Shown here piece after piece: positions 9,137 to 18,115 of a stretch of 53,252 nt of DNA (position 1 is its first letter; each line of letters opens with the position of its first letter). Made by a program: the position numbers and the translations under genes. The notes under the pieces are model-generated. The model saw only the letters and a program-made list of their open reading frames with translations. It was not told the DNA's origin and did no database searches. Source of the DNA: Muribaculaceae bacterium Isolate-002 (NCI) (GTDB lineage: Bacteria; Bacteroidota; Bacteroidia; Bacteroidales; Muribaculaceae); assembly GCA_004102805.1 (NCBI GenBank), contig SCEG01000019.1:1-53252 (forward strand), read 5' to 3'.

Positions 9137-10375
9137 TTATTTCGCAGGACGGTATATCAGCGTATTAGCCCGCTCCTGACAGAATATCCCGCGGGCAGCC
9201 TCTCGCAGATCGTCAGCCGTGAGCACGCGGTAGTTGGATATGGCGCCGTTAATATCCTCGTTGTGATATTCACACATGGCAAGCGCCTGTGCCTTTGCAA
9301 GATAACTCACATTATTGAATGTCATCGCCGACTCCATCCTGTTGATGGCCCGTGTCAGCTGCCGCTCGCTGAAATCACGCGTCATAATATCCTCAACCTT
9401 GGCGTTGACAGTTTCTATGGCGCGACGCTCGTTATCCGCCCCGTTCTCACGCAGACGCATGTTGAGCATCAGCAGCCCCGGCTCTTCCGAACCGATTATC
9501 GATGCGTCGACCGACGTAAACAGATCGGTCTCCATAAGAAGCTCGCGATAAAATATCGACGACTCGCCGTTGGCCATCAGGTCCGTCAGAAGGTCGGCGC
9601 AATAATATTGCTTCGTGCCATACCCTTCCATCGGATACGCTATCGTGATATCGGTCTGCGGCACATGACCCGACGCCTCCGCATGCCGCGGCGACGTCTG
9701 CGCAGGCTCCTGCGCATAGTCGCGCGCCCGTATCTCCCGGCGCGGTATGTCACCGAACCATTTCTCGGCAAGACGACGCGTCTCCTCGGCGGTGATATTG
9801 CCCGACACGGCAAGCACCGCGTTGTTCGGAGCGTAATGCGAGAAAAAGAAATCACGCGTATCCTCCCCCGTGACTCTGGCTATATGCTCCGGACTCTTAC
9901 CGATCACAGGCCAGCCGTAGGGATGCACCGTATATGCCATCTTGCGCAGATAATGGCTCAGGTCGCCGTATGGCCGGTTGAGACACTGCTGCTTGAATTC
10001 CTCCGTAACAACAGAGCGCTGCACCTCAAGCGAACGCTCCGAAAACGACGGACTAAGCATGCGGTCGCTCTCAAGCCAGAATGCAGTCTCGGCGTTCTGC
10101 GCCGGCACCACATCATAGAAATTTGTAAAATCGTTTGACGTCCACGCGTTGTTCTTGCCTCCCGCACGCTCTATAGCTCCGTCAAAGTCAGGTATATTGA
10201 CCGACCCGCCGAACATCAGATGCTCGAACAGATGCGCAAGCCCCGTAAGGTCGCCATCCTCATCCCGCGCTCCCACATTATAAAGCACATTGACGGCCAC
10301 CATCGCGGTGTTGCGGTCATGGTTATACACCACACGCAATCCGTTGGAAAGCTCAAATCGCGTAGTCTCTATCAT
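9137..10375 (-). CDS. M16 family zinc metallopeptidase
   Basis: A 412-aa pitrilysin-superfamily protease of the short (PqqL/processing-peptidase-like) type. The inverted zinc motif HLFEH is at residues 48-52, and the distal zinc-binding Glu is at 125/126 in SVVTEEF, the correct spacing for M16. The second half matches the inactive partner domain. There is no signal peptide, so the form visible here would be cytoplasmic. Its ATG overlaps the stop of the cyclophilin gene (TAATG), which implies translational coupling. It precedes tamL by 10 bases. The substrate is unknown. Confidence 0.92.
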   Translation of the reverse strand: MIETTRFELSNGLRVVYNHDRNTAMVAVNVLYNVGARDEDGDLTGLAHLFEHLMFGGSVNIPDFDGAIERAGGKNNAWTSNDFTNFYDVVPAQNAETAFWLESDRMLSPSFSERSLEVQRSVVTEEFKQQCLNRPYGDLSHYLRKMAYTVHPYGWPVIGKSPEHIARVTGEDTRDFFFSHYAPNNAVLAVSGNITAEETRRLAEKWFGDIPRREIRARDYAQEPAQTSPRHAEASGHVPQTDITIAYPMEGYGTKQYYCADLLTDLMANGESSIFYRELLMETDLFTSVDASIIGSEEPGLLMLNMRLRENGADNERRAIETVNAKVEDIMTRDFSERQLTRAINRMESAMTFNNVSYLAKAQALAMCEYHNEDINGAISNYRVLTADDLREAARGIFCQERANTLIYRPAK

Positions 10376-11286
10376 TATTCAACCTCCACGGAAATAATCT
10401 TGACATCTTCGGTCGGGCGGTCATTGCGGTCGGTATCGACCTTCTGGATTGCATCGACAACATCCATGCCCGAAATCACCTCGCCGAACACCGTATACTG
10501 ACCGTCAAGATGCGGAGTGCCACCTTCGGTCGAATATGCCTTGCGCTGCTCCTCGGTGAGTGTAGCCGGATTTTCAGCCGCCTCTGCCTCGGTTATCGCT
10601 ATAAGCTCATCCTGAAGTTTCATCAGGCCGGCCTGGTCGCCGTTGCGCTGCATTTCCTGTATCTTGGCACGGTTCTCCCCTACAAGACGCTGGAAAATGC
10701 CCTGCTGCTGCGCCATCTGAAGCTGCGCCTCCATCTGTTCCATCTGTGCGGCGCCGTATGCCTTGCCCGTCACGATATAAAACTGCGAGCCTGACGAACG
10801 GCGGTCGGGGTTCACCTGATCTCCCTGGCGTGCGGCTGCAAGCGCGCCGCGCTTGTGGAAATGCTTCGGATAGACAAACTCAGCCTCAAGCGTATAACCC
10901 GGATCTCCCGATCCGAGCATCTTGCCCTTGGGAGCGTTCTTCGACTCAGGGTCGCCGGTCTGAACCATAAATTCATTGATGACGCGGTGGAAAAGCACTC
11001 CGTCATAAAACCCTTCCTTAGCTAACTTTATGAAATTGTCGCGGTGACGGGGAGTGTCGCCATACAGACGCACCCTGATATCGCCCATCGTCGTGCTTAT
11101 CTTCACTGTGACATCCTCTTTGTTGACGTCAGCCGTATCGTTTGCCATTGTTGTCATGTTCATAACTGCAGTTTCTTTATCTGTTGTTTTATCCGCCGCG
11201 CCGGCCGACCCTCCGTCAGCCTTGCCGCAGCCCATTGTCATAATCATCAGCCCGCACATACAGGCCGACACTATCATTCTTTTCAT
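10375..11286 (-). CDS. Peptidylprolyl isomerase, cyclophilin type, lipoprotein
   Basis: A 303-aa cyclophilin with a lipoprotein signal ending at Cys20 (MTMGC), so it should act in the periplasm or on the outer membrane as a prolyl isomerase for secreted proteins. The core motifs are FYDGVLFHRVINEFMVQTGD and RSSGSQFYIV, with GQYTVFGEVISGMDVVDAIQ near the end. A ~75-residue Gln/Glu-rich, probably coiled-coil insert lies between the two halves of the cyclophilin fold (about residues 178-250). Similar inserts occur in Bacteroidales members. Its start overlaps the upstream unknown gene by 4 bases (ATGA). Confidence 0.92.
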   Translation of the reverse strand: MKRMIVSACMCGLMIMTMGCGKADGGSAGAADKTTDKETAVMNMTTMANDTADVNKEDVTVKISTTMGDIRVRLYGDTPRHRDNFIKLAKEGFYDGVLFHRVINEFMVQTGDPESKNAPKGKMLGSGDPGYTLEAEFVYPKHFHKRGALAAARQGDQVNPDRRSSGSQFYIVTGKAYGAAQMEQMEAQLQMAQQQGIFQRLVGENRAKIQEMQRNGDQAGLMKLQDELIAITEAEAAENPATLTEEQRKAYSTEGGTPHLDGQYTVFGEVISGMDVVDAIQKVDTDRNDRPTEDVKIISVEVE

Positions 11287-11657
11287 ATTCCTTTGGGATA
11301 TAGACGCTTGTAGATACGTCTGAAATTATTGTCACTCAGACGCAGCTCATCGGCGCGTTCGAGATAATCGTCGCCATAAAGACTCTGGAGCAGGTGACCG
11401 ATATACACCCTCTCGCGGTCCTTGTCGATGGCGGCGCTCACCATCCTGTCTATCGCTCCGGCAAAACGGTCCTTGTCAACCGCGGCAAGATAACGCGCCG
11501 CACTCACCAGAAACTGTCCGTTGCCGTCCACTTTGATCAGATTGTCGGTCAGCCGGTCGAGATCTTCATCAACAACCTCTATATTATTGGCGATATACTC
11601 ATACGTGAGCAGACCGTCTGCATCCTTCTCAAGATCTTTCATTATTCTCGTATCCAT
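11283..11657 (-). CDS. Conserved hypothetical protein heading the cyclophilin-M16-tamL set
   Basis: A 124-aa acidic, mostly helical protein with no signal peptide, membrane segment or recognised domain. I chose the ATG at 11657. A longer in-frame start at 11744 would place a TAATTTTG promoter element (11678-11685) inside the gene and add a poorly conserved-looking leader. The stop overlaps the cyclophilin ATG (ATGA), and cyclophilin, M16 and tamL follow with overlaps or a 10-base gap. Its regular pattern of charged helical blocks could suit a small adaptor. The function is unknown. Confidence 0.7.
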   Translation of the reverse strand: MDTRIMKDLEKDADGLLTYEYIANNIEVVDEDLDRLTDNLIKVDGNGQFLVSAARYLAAVDKDRFAGAIDRMVSAAIDKDRERVYIGHLLQSLYGDDYLERADELRLSDNNFRRIYKRLYPKGI

Positions 11658-11677
11658 ATCTGCTATGTTTTTTATGG

Positions 11678-11685
11678 CAAAATTA
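11678..11685 (-). promoter_or_regulatory. Promoter -7 element for the cyclophilin-M16-tamL operon
   Basis: TAATTTTG on the - strand matches TAnnTTTG. An ATTGCG segment lies 17 bases upstream in the -33 region, slightly closer than ideal. Transcription would begin about 15 bases before the ATG at 11657, which supports that start. Confidence 0.5.
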
Positions 11686-11814
11686 CACAGCGGCACTTCA
11701 CGCAATGCGTCAAATTCATACTCCGCGTGCGATTTCACTCGCAAAAATACACTAAATTACTTGCTCGACAAAATTAATCACTCCCCGCGGCTCGTTTTTT
11801 TATCAAAAATATCG

Positions 11815-11822
11815 TAAATTTG
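11815..11822 (+). promoter_or_regulatory. Promoter -7 element for pyk-prfB
   Basis: TAAATTTG matches TAnnTTTG. The -33 region is T-rich without a clear TTG. The predicted 5' leader to the pyk ATG at 11875 is about 45 bases. It diverges from the - strand promoter at 11678-11685. Confidence 0.55.
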
Positions 11823-11874
11823 CACATCATTTTCGGGCTGCAACGGTTTCAGCCCGCACCAATAGGTCACTTTT

Positions 11875-13362
11875 ATGAAAAAATTCACCAAGATTGTAGC
11901 CACCGTATCCGACAAGCGATGCGACGTCGACTTCATTCAAGACCTCTTCGTCAACGGCATGAACGTCGTCAGAATGAACTCGGCCCACCTCTCGCTTGAA
12001 GGTTTCACAAAAATCGTCAACAACGTCCGCAAAGTCTCCGAGCGCATAGGCATCCTTATTGACACAAAAGGTCCCGAAATTCGCACCACCAACAACGACT
12101 TCCCCGACCGCGACACCCCGATCGAGATTTCAACAGGCGACAAAATACGCTTCGTAGGCGATCCCGCGTCACTCTCTTCCCACGAACGCATCTGCCTCTC
12201 CTACGCCAATATAGCCGACGACGTTCATCCCGGCGACCACCTCCTCATCGACGACGGCGAGCTCGACTTCATCATCGACAGCATAGACTCCGGCGTCATC
12301 TACGCCACAGCCCTCAACTCCGGCTCTCTCGGCGCACGCAAGAGCGTAAACATTCCCGGTGTCTCGATAAAGCTCCCGTCGCTCACCGACCGCGACATCA
12401 CAAACATCGGCTATGCCGTTGACCTCGGCATCGACTTCATCGCTCACTCTTTCGTCCGCTCTGCCGACGATGTCAAAGCCATTCAGTCCATTCTCGACCA
12501 ACGCGGCTCATCAATCAAAATCATCTCCAAGATTGAAAACCAGGAAGGCATCGACAACTTCGACGAAATTCTCGACGCTTCATACGGCATTATGATTGCC
12601 CGTGGCGACCTCGGCATCGAAATTCCCGCCGAACGCATCCCCGGCATTCAGAAAAGCCTTATCGACAAATGCATCCGCGCTCACAAACCGGTTATTGTCG
12701 CAACTCAGATGCTCCACTCAATGATATCCAACCCACGCCCGACACGCGCCGAGGTCTCGGATATCGCCAACGCTGTCTACCAGCACACCGACGCTCTCAT
12801 GCTCTCTGGCGAAACAGCCTACGGACGCTATCCCGTCGAGGCTGTCGCGACAATGACACGCGTAGCCCTCGAGGCCGAACGCTCTATGGGCGACGCCTGC
12901 AACGCTTCAACCCACATCATCGAGCCTGACGTCACATCGTTCCTCGCGCGGCAATCCGTTCAGTCCAACTCTGTGCTCGGCACCCGCGCCATCATAACCG
13001 ACAGCTACACCGGCCGCACCGCACGCTACATCGCCTCCTACCGCGGCATGTTCCCGACCCTCGCGCTCTGCTACCGCGAAAACGTTGTCCGACTCCTCGC
13101 ACTCTCCTACGGCGTTTGGGCCATACACCAGCCCCCCACATCATCATCACGCCAATACCTGCGCGATGGCCTCCGTCACCTCCTCGAAAGCAAACGCCTG
13201 ACCCTCAACGACTCTATCGCCTACCTCGGCGGCGGCTTCGGCGAAGGTCGCGGCACCTCGTTCCTCGAAATCAACAAAGTGAGCGAAGTGATGGAAAACT
13301 ACTGCACCTACTCCCTCCCCAACCTCGAGGATGTAGCCCAGTCAGCTCCCGCATTACAATAA
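11875..13362 (+). CDS. pyk: Pyruvate kinase
   Basis: A 495-aa glycolytic enzyme that transfers phosphate from phosphoenolpyruvate to ADP. The N-terminus TKIVATVSD and GMNVVRMNSAH match the family start. IISKIENQEGIDNFDEIL contains catalytic Lys219. MIARGDLGIEIP is the metal and substrate loop, and VATQMLHSMI with PTRAEVSDIANAV follows as in all pyruvate kinases. The allosteric C-terminal domain ends in a ~20-residue extension. prfB follows after 20 bases, so the two are probably cotranscribed. Confidence 0.96.
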   Translation: MKKFTKIVATVSDKRCDVDFIQDLFVNGMNVVRMNSAHLSLEGFTKIVNNVRKVSERIGILIDTKGPEIRTTNNDFPDRDTPIEISTGDKIRFVGDPASLSSHERICLSYANIADDVHPGDHLLIDDGELDFIIDSIDSGVIYATALNSGSLGARKSVNIPGVSIKLPSLTDRDITNIGYAVDLGIDFIAHSFVRSADDVKAIQSILDQRGSSIKIISKIENQEGIDNFDEILDASYGIMIARGDLGIEIPAERIPGIQKSLIDKCIRAHKPVIVATQMLHSMISNPRPTRAEVSDIANAVYQHTDALMLSGETAYGRYPVEAVATMTRVALEAERSMGDACNASTHIIEPDVTSFLARQSVQSNSVLGTRAIITDSYTGRTARYIASYRGMFPTLALCYRENVVRLLALSYGVWAIHQPPTSSSRQYLRDGLRHLLESKRLTLNDSIAYLGGGFGEGRGTSFLEINKVSEVMENYCTYSLPNLEDVAQSAPALQ

Positions 13363-13382
13363 ACAATAAATAGAGAACAGAA

Positions 13383-14499
13383 ATGATTACACAAGAACAA
13401 TTAAAAGAGACTTTTGAACGCAAGCTCGCGTTGAGGAGGTATCTTTGACATCGACAGCAAGAAAATAGAACTCGAAGAAGAAGAACTCCGCACCCACGTC
13501 CCCGACTTCTGGGAGCACCCCAAAGAGGCCCAGGCGCAAATGAAAAAAATCAAGGACATTAAAGCCTGGATCGACGGATACCACGAAATCGAGACCCTCG
13601 TCGACGAGCTTCAGCTCTCGTTCGACTTCTACAAAGAGGAACTCGTCACCGAAGATGACGTCGACAGCCAGTATGCCCGGACAATAGAAGCAATCGAGGC
13701 TCTCGAACTCCGCAACATGCTGCGCCGCGAAGAAGACAAACTCGGCGTCGTGCTGAAGATCAACTCCGGAGCTGGCGGCACCGAAAGCCAGGACTGGGCA
13801 CAGATGCTCATGCGCATGTATCTCCGCTATTGCGAGCGGCATGGCTACAAGACCTCAATCGCCAACCTGCTCGAAGGCGACGAGGCCGGCATCAAATCAT
13901 GCACAATCAACGTCGAAGGCGACTTCGCCTACGGATACCTCAAAAGCGAGAACGGCGTGCACCGCCTCGTCCGCGTATCCCCCTACAACGCTCAGGGAAA
14001 GCGCATGACATCTTTCGCATCCGTTTTCGTCACACCACTCGTCGACGACACCATCGAAGTCAAGGTCGAACCCGCTCTTCTCTCGTGGGACACATTCCGC
14101 TCAGGAGGTGCAGGCGGCCAGAACGTCAACAAAGTGGAATCCGGCGTGCGGCTCCGCTACCAGTTCACCGACCCCTACACCGGCGAGAAAGAGGAAATCC
14201 TCATTGAGAACACCGAAACCCGCGACCAGCCCAAAAACAAAGAAAACGCCCTCCGTCACCTACGCTCAATCCTCTACGAAAAGGAAATGCAGCACAGACT
14301 TGAAGAGCAGGCCAAGGTCGAGGCCGGAAAAATGAAAATCGAATGGGGATCACAGATCCGCTCCTACGTGTTCGACGACCGACGCGTCAAAGACCACCGC
14401 ACAGGCTTCCAGACATCCGACGTCAACGCCGTAATGGACGGCGACATCGACGGCTTCATAAAAGCCTACCTCATGGAATTTGCCGCCGAAGAAAAATAA
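13383..14499 (+). CDS. prfB: Peptide chain release factor 2, expressed through a programmed +1 frameshift
   Basis: RF2 releases the finished peptide at UGA and UAA codons. The gene has two overlapping frames. A 21-codon leader runs from the ATG at 13383 to an in-frame TGA at 13446-13448. The rest of the protein reads from GAC at 13447 in the +1 frame to TAA at 14499, giving 371 residues. The joined sequence KLALRRYL-DIDSKK matches the normal RF2 N-terminus. The peptidyl-hydrolase motif GGQ is in SGGAGGQNVNKVESG. The stop-recognition tripeptide reads SPY (VSPYNAQGKRMTSF) in place of the enteric SPF. The start follows pyk by 20 bases, and a strong hairpin lies after the stop. Confidence 0.95.
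13434..13449 (+). promoter_or_regulatory. prfB programmed +1 frameshift site
   Basis: The sequence is AGGAGG TAT CTT TGA C. A perfect Shine-Dalgarno-like hexamer stands three bases before the slippery CTT and the in-frame TGA, the same geometry as the Escherichia coli site. When RF2 is scarce, the ribosome slips from CTT into the +1 frame and makes full-length RF2, an autoregulatory loop known from prfB genes generally. Confidence 0.95.
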
Positions 14500-14547
14500 C
14501 CCGACCTACGCAAAATCAGCCCATCCGTAGGAACGACGATTATCAGT

Positions 14548-14584
14548 AACCCCGCACGCCACGCAATCCGTGACGTGCGGGGTT
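14548..14584 (+). terminator. Hairpin terminator after prfB
   Basis: A perfect 11-bp stem, aaccccgcacg (14548-14558) with cgtgcggggtt (14574-14584), encloses a 15-base loop 49 bases after the prfB stop. It is followed by an A-rich rather than U-rich tail, so it may act as a 3' stabiliser as well as a terminator. A second, weaker hairpin (agcgga...tccgct, 14596-14613) follows before argB. Confidence 0.6.
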
Positions 14585-14652
14585 AGATAAAATAAAGCGG
14601 ACCTGATTCCGCTCCCGCATTATTTCCATATCACTTAATCAACACTCCCCCC

Positions 14653-15426
14653 ATGTCAAATCTCACTATCGTAAAAGTAGGCGGAAAAATCGTCGAAGAG
14701 CCCGACACTCTCGCCGCGCTCATCGCTGACTTCGCCCGCATCGACGGCTCGAAACTCCTCGTTCACGGTGGAGGACGCTCTGCCACCCGCATCGCCTCAC
14801 AGCTCGGCATCGAGCAGAAAATGGTCGACGGCCGACGCATCACCGACATCGACACCCTCCGCGTCGTGACAATGGTCTACGGCGGACTCGTCAACAAAAA
14901 CATCGTCACATCCCTTCAGGCCGCCGGAATTAACGCCATCGGACTCACTGGCGCCGACATGGACATAATCCGCTCTCACAAGCGCCCGGCCGGCGAAATC
15001 GACTACGGCTACGTCGGCGATGTCGACAAAGTCGACGCCAAGGCAATCGCCCGCCTCATCGACGCCGGACTCGTGCCCGTAATCGCACCACTCTCCCACG
15101 ACGGCAACGGCTCTATGCTCAACACCAACGCCGACACAATCGCCTCGGAAGTGGCTCAGGCCCTCGCCCCCCTGTTCGACACGACACTGACATTCTGCTT
15201 CGAAAAAGCCGGAGTCCTCGCCGACGAAAACGACGACAGCTCCGTAATAGAAAAAATCGATCGCACAACTTATCAACAGTTGCGCGACCGAAATATTATT
15301 GTCGGTGGCATGATACCGAAACTCGACAATGCGTTTAAAGCACTTGACTCGGGGGTCAGGAAAGTCGTAATCACCAAAGCCGACGCTCTCGGACAACCCG
15401 GACGCGGCACCGTCATTTCCGACTGA
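14653..15426 (+). CDS. argB: Acetylglutamate kinase
   Basis: A 257-aa enzyme for the second step of arginine synthesis, phosphorylating N-acetylglutamate. Motifs of the amino-acid kinase fold are present: IVKVGGKIVEE at the N-terminus, LLVHGGGRSATRIASQLG, LTGADMDIIRSHKR, and GGMIPKLDNAFKALDSGV near the C-terminus. The length is normal for the non-feedback-regulated class. argH lies 1.3 kb downstream but in a different transcription unit, because a promoter precedes pyrE. No TAnnTTTG element was found directly upstream. Confidence 0.94.
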   Translation: MSNLTIVKVGGKIVEEPDTLAALIADFARIDGSKLLVHGGGRSATRIASQLGIEQKMVDGRRITDIDTLRVVTMVYGGLVNKNIVTSLQAAGINAIGLTGADMDIIRSHKRPAGEIDYGYVGDVDKVDAKAIARLIDAGLVPVIAPLSHDGNGSMLNTNADTIASEVAQALAPLFDTTLTFCFEKAGVLADENDDSSVIEKIDRTTYQQLRDRNIIVGGMIPKLDNAFKALDSGVRKVVITKADALGQPGRGTVISD

Positions 15427-15559
15427 CCTTCAGTGTGGCCTGCTGTCTTATCGCAAGAAAAAGCCACCCCGTATATCGTTTTATTATTTATTCTTCAATG
15501 CTTAGACTTTTTTAATCTGTAAAAGTTTAATCAGGAATAAATTTTTCCGCATTTTTTCG

Positions 15560-15567
15560 TAAATTTG
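15560..15567 (+). promoter_or_regulatory. Promoter -7 element for pyrE
   Basis: TAAATTTG matches TAnnTTTG and is nearly identical in context to the pyk element (tttcgTAAATTTGca versus atcgTAAATTTGca). The leader to the pyrE ATG is about 40 bases. Confidence 0.55.
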
Positions 15568-15615
15568 CATCGGCAACACCATTAAAAACAACCAATATAC
15601 AATTTCATTCAGGCT

Positions 15616-16266
15616 ATGAACAAAATCGACCGCCTTCTCGCAGAAAAACTGCTCAAAATCAGTGCAATCAAACTTCAGCCCGACAACCCCTTCACATGGG
15701 CCTCAGGCTGGAACTCACCGATATACACCGACAACCGCAAGACCCTCTCTTACCCCGACATACGCTCTTTCATCAAAGTTGAGCTCGTACGCCTCATCAT
15801 GGAAAACTTTCCCGAAGCCGAGGCAATCGCCGGCGTAGCCACCGGAGCCATAGCTCAGGGCGCACTCGTAGCCGACGAGCTGATGCTACCCTACGTCTAC
15901 GTCCGCTCCACCCCAAAAGACCACGGCCTTGAAAACCTCATCGAAGGCTCTCTGCGCCCCGGTCAGAAAGTAGTCGTCATCGAAGACCTCGTCTCCACCG
16001 GAAGCAGCTCCCTGAAAGCAGTCAACGCAATCCGCGCGGCCGGAAGCGAAGTCATCGGCATGGTCGCAATATTCTCCTACGAATTCCCCGTTGCCGTGGA
16101 GCACTTCAAACAGGAAAAAGTCAAACTCCTCACCCTCAGCAACTACACCGCAATGCTCGATGCAGCCGTCAAGACCAACTACATCCGCGAGTCCGACGTC
16201 AAAACACTCGAGCTCTGGCGCGAAGACCCCGCCAACTGGGTTCCCTCCAACGCCAACGACAACTGA
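15616..16266 (+). CDS. pyrE: Orotate phosphoribosyltransferase
   Basis: A 216-aa enzyme of de novo pyrimidine synthesis that joins orotate to PRPP. The PRPP-binding motif VVVIEDLVSTGSSS and the upstream catalytic-loop region YVRSTPKDHGLENLIEG fit the family. The N-terminal FTWASGWNSPIYTDNRKTLS is the typical substrate-binding start. It opens a three-gene + strand unit with an SRPBCC protein (18-base gap) and argH (24-base gap). Confidence 0.95.
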   Translation: MNKIDRLLAEKLLKISAIKLQPDNPFTWASGWNSPIYTDNRKTLSYPDIRSFIKVELVRLIMENFPEAEAIAGVATGAIAQGALVADELMLPYVYVRSTPKDHGLENLIEGSLRPGQKVVVIEDLVSTGSSSLKAVNAIRAAGSEVIGMVAIFSYEFPVAVEHFKQEKVKLLTLSNYTAMLDAAVKTNYIRESDVKTLELWREDPANWVPSNANDN

Positions 16267-16284
16267 TAAGCAACACTTCGAATT

Positions 16285-16707
16285 ATGGCTAAATACGAAA
16301 GCAAGACAGTCAGCGTCAACCATTCCGCCGACCAACTTTTCGACCGCTTTTCCGACCTCTCCTACTTCGAGAAAAAAGTGCAGGAACTGCCCGAAGACAA
16401 ACGCGCCCAACTCGGCGAAGTCCACTTCGCCGCCGACTCAATTTCGATTGTCACCCCACAGGTAGGAGAACTCAAATTCGAAGTCATCGAGCGCAACCGC
16501 CCCGACCGCATCGTGTTCGGAAGCCCCTCAGCTCCCGTGCACCTCACCATGTCGGTCAACTTCACAGCCACAGCGCCCGACACCACCGACGTGACAACCG
16601 TCATCGACGTCGAGATTCCCGCTATGCTCCGACCCTTCGTAGGCCCGAAGCTCCAGCAGGCCGCCGACAAATTCGGTGAAATGATATCCAACCTCAGCAA
16701 CTCTTGA
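16285..16707 (+). CDS. SRPBCC-fold protein (START/polyketide-cyclase-like)
   Basis: A 140-aa soluble protein with the SRPBCC pattern. An N-terminal strand (KYESKTVSVNHSADQLFDRF) leads to a helix, then a set of strands including FEVIERNRPDRIVF and HLTMSVNFTAT. A long C-terminal helix (residues ~118-138) would close the hydrophobic pocket. It lies between pyrE and argH with short gaps, so it is cotranscribed with two biosynthetic enzymes. No ligand or reaction can be assigned. Confidence 0.8.
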   Translation: MAKYESKTVSVNHSADQLFDRFSDLSYFEKKVQELPEDKRAQLGEVHFAADSISIVTPQVGELKFEVIERNRPDRIVFGSPSAPVHLTMSVNFTATAPDTTDVTTVIDVEIPAMLRPFVGPKLQQAADKFGEMISNLSNS

Positions 16708-16731
16708 AACAAGAGGCTTAAGAAAACTGAC

Positions 16732-18075
16732 ATGGCAACAAAACTCTGGGAAAAAAACATATCTGTCGACACCGGCGTCGAAGCCTACACAGTCGGCCGC
16801 GACCGTGAGATGGACCTATACCTCGCACCCTACGACGTGCTCGGCTCGATGGCTCATATCCGCATGCTGCAATCAATCGGCCTGCTCTCAGCCGACGAGC
16901 TCTCGGCGCTGACCGACGCACTCCGCGACATCTTCGGTGAAATCACCAAAGGCGACTTCACTATCGAGGAAGGCGTCGAAGATGTCCACTCGCAGGTCGA
17001 ACTCATGCTCACACGCCGGCTCGGCGACATTGGCAAGAAAATCCACTCCGGACGCTCTCGCAACGACCAGGTGCTCGTCGACCTCAAGCTGTTCATCCGC
17101 TCTCGCATCGAAGACCTCGTCGAAGCCGTTTCCCGACTCTTCGACATACTCCTCCGCCAGAGCGACCGCTACAAAGACGTAATCATACCCGGTTACACCC
17201 ACCTTCAGGTTGCCATGCCATCCTCAATGGGACTATGGTTCGGAGCCTACGCCGAAAGCCTCGTCGACGACCTCGCCGTGCTCCGCGCCGCCTACGAGGT
17301 CACCAACCGCAACCCGCTCGGCTCAGCAGCAGGCTACGGCTCGTCATTCCCCCTCGACCGCTCGATGACAACTGACCTCCTCGGCTTCGAATCGATGGAC
17401 TACAACGTCGTCTACGCCCAGATGGGACGCGGCAAGACCGAACGCATCGTAGCCAACGCAATAGCGTCTATCGCAGCCACAATAGGCAAACTCGCATTCG
17501 ACGCCTGCATGTTCAACTCACAGAACTTCGGGTTCATACGTCTCCCCGACGAATTCACCACCGGCTCATCAATCATGCCGCACAAGAAAAACCCCGACGT
17601 TTTCGAGCTGACACGGGCCAAATGCAACAAACTGCAGGCACTCCCGGTCGAGATAACACTCATAACCAACAACCTCCCCTCAGGCTACTTCCGCGACCTG
17701 CAGCTCGTCAAAGAGTCATTCCTACCCGCATTCGACACAATCATTTCAATTCTCGACATGACAGGACGGATGCTCGCCAACATCAAAGTCAACACCGACG
17801 TGGCCCGCGACCCACGCTACCGCTACATGTACTCCGTCGAAGAAGTAAACCGCCTCGCAGCCGCAGGCACCCCATTCCGCGACGCCTACAAGCAGGTAGG
17901 ACTCGCGATAGAGCGCGGCGACTTCAACCCCGACTTCAACATCCACCACACCCACGAAGGCTCGATAGGCAACCTCTGCAACGACCGCATACGCACCCGT
18001 TTCGACCACATACAGTCACAATTCGACTTCGACACCTACCACCGCGCCTTCAACACCCTCCTCGGCAGGCAATAA
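16732..18075 (+). CDS. argH: Argininosuccinate lyase
   Basis: A 447-aa enzyme for the last step of arginine synthesis, splitting argininosuccinate into arginine and fumarate. The fumarase/aspartase superfamily signature GSSIMPHKKNPD is intact and contains the mobile-loop catalytic Ser. HSGRSRNDQV and the catalytic-His segment GYTHLQVAMP are also present. The start MATKLWEKN is 24 bases after the SRPBCC gene. A 9-bp-period repeat lies 40 bases after the stop. Confidence 0.95.
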   Translation: MATKLWEKNISVDTGVEAYTVGRDREMDLYLAPYDVLGSMAHIRMLQSIGLLSADELSALTDALRDIFGEITKGDFTIEEGVEDVHSQVELMLTRRLGDIGKKIHSGRSRNDQVLVDLKLFIRSRIEDLVEAVSRLFDILLRQSDRYKDVIIPGYTHLQVAMPSSMGLWFGAYAESLVDDLAVLRAAYEVTNRNPLGSAAGYGSSFPLDRSMTTDLLGFESMDYNVVYAQMGRGKTERIVANAIASIAATIGKLAFDACMFNSQNFGFIRLPDEFTTGSSIMPHKKNPDVFELTRAKCNKLQALPVEITLITNNLPSGYFRDLQLVKESFLPAFDTIISILDMTGRMLANIKVNTDVARDPRYRYMYSVEEVNRLAAAGTPFRDAYKQVGLAIERGDFNPDFNIHHTHEGSIGNLCNDRIRTRFDHIQSQFDFDTYHRAFNTLLGRQ

Positions 18076-18115
18076 ACCCGCCGTCCCGACGAAAAAGCCC
18101 AACAAACAACAATAA

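Noticed and set aside
9053..10138. Long + strand open frame opposite the M16 gene
   Set aside because: High GC codon bias creates long antisense frames here; the M16 motifs on the - strand are intact.
13383..13448. prfB as a broken gene with a premature stop
   Set aside because: The TGA is part of the canonical programmed frameshift site, and the downstream frame is complete.
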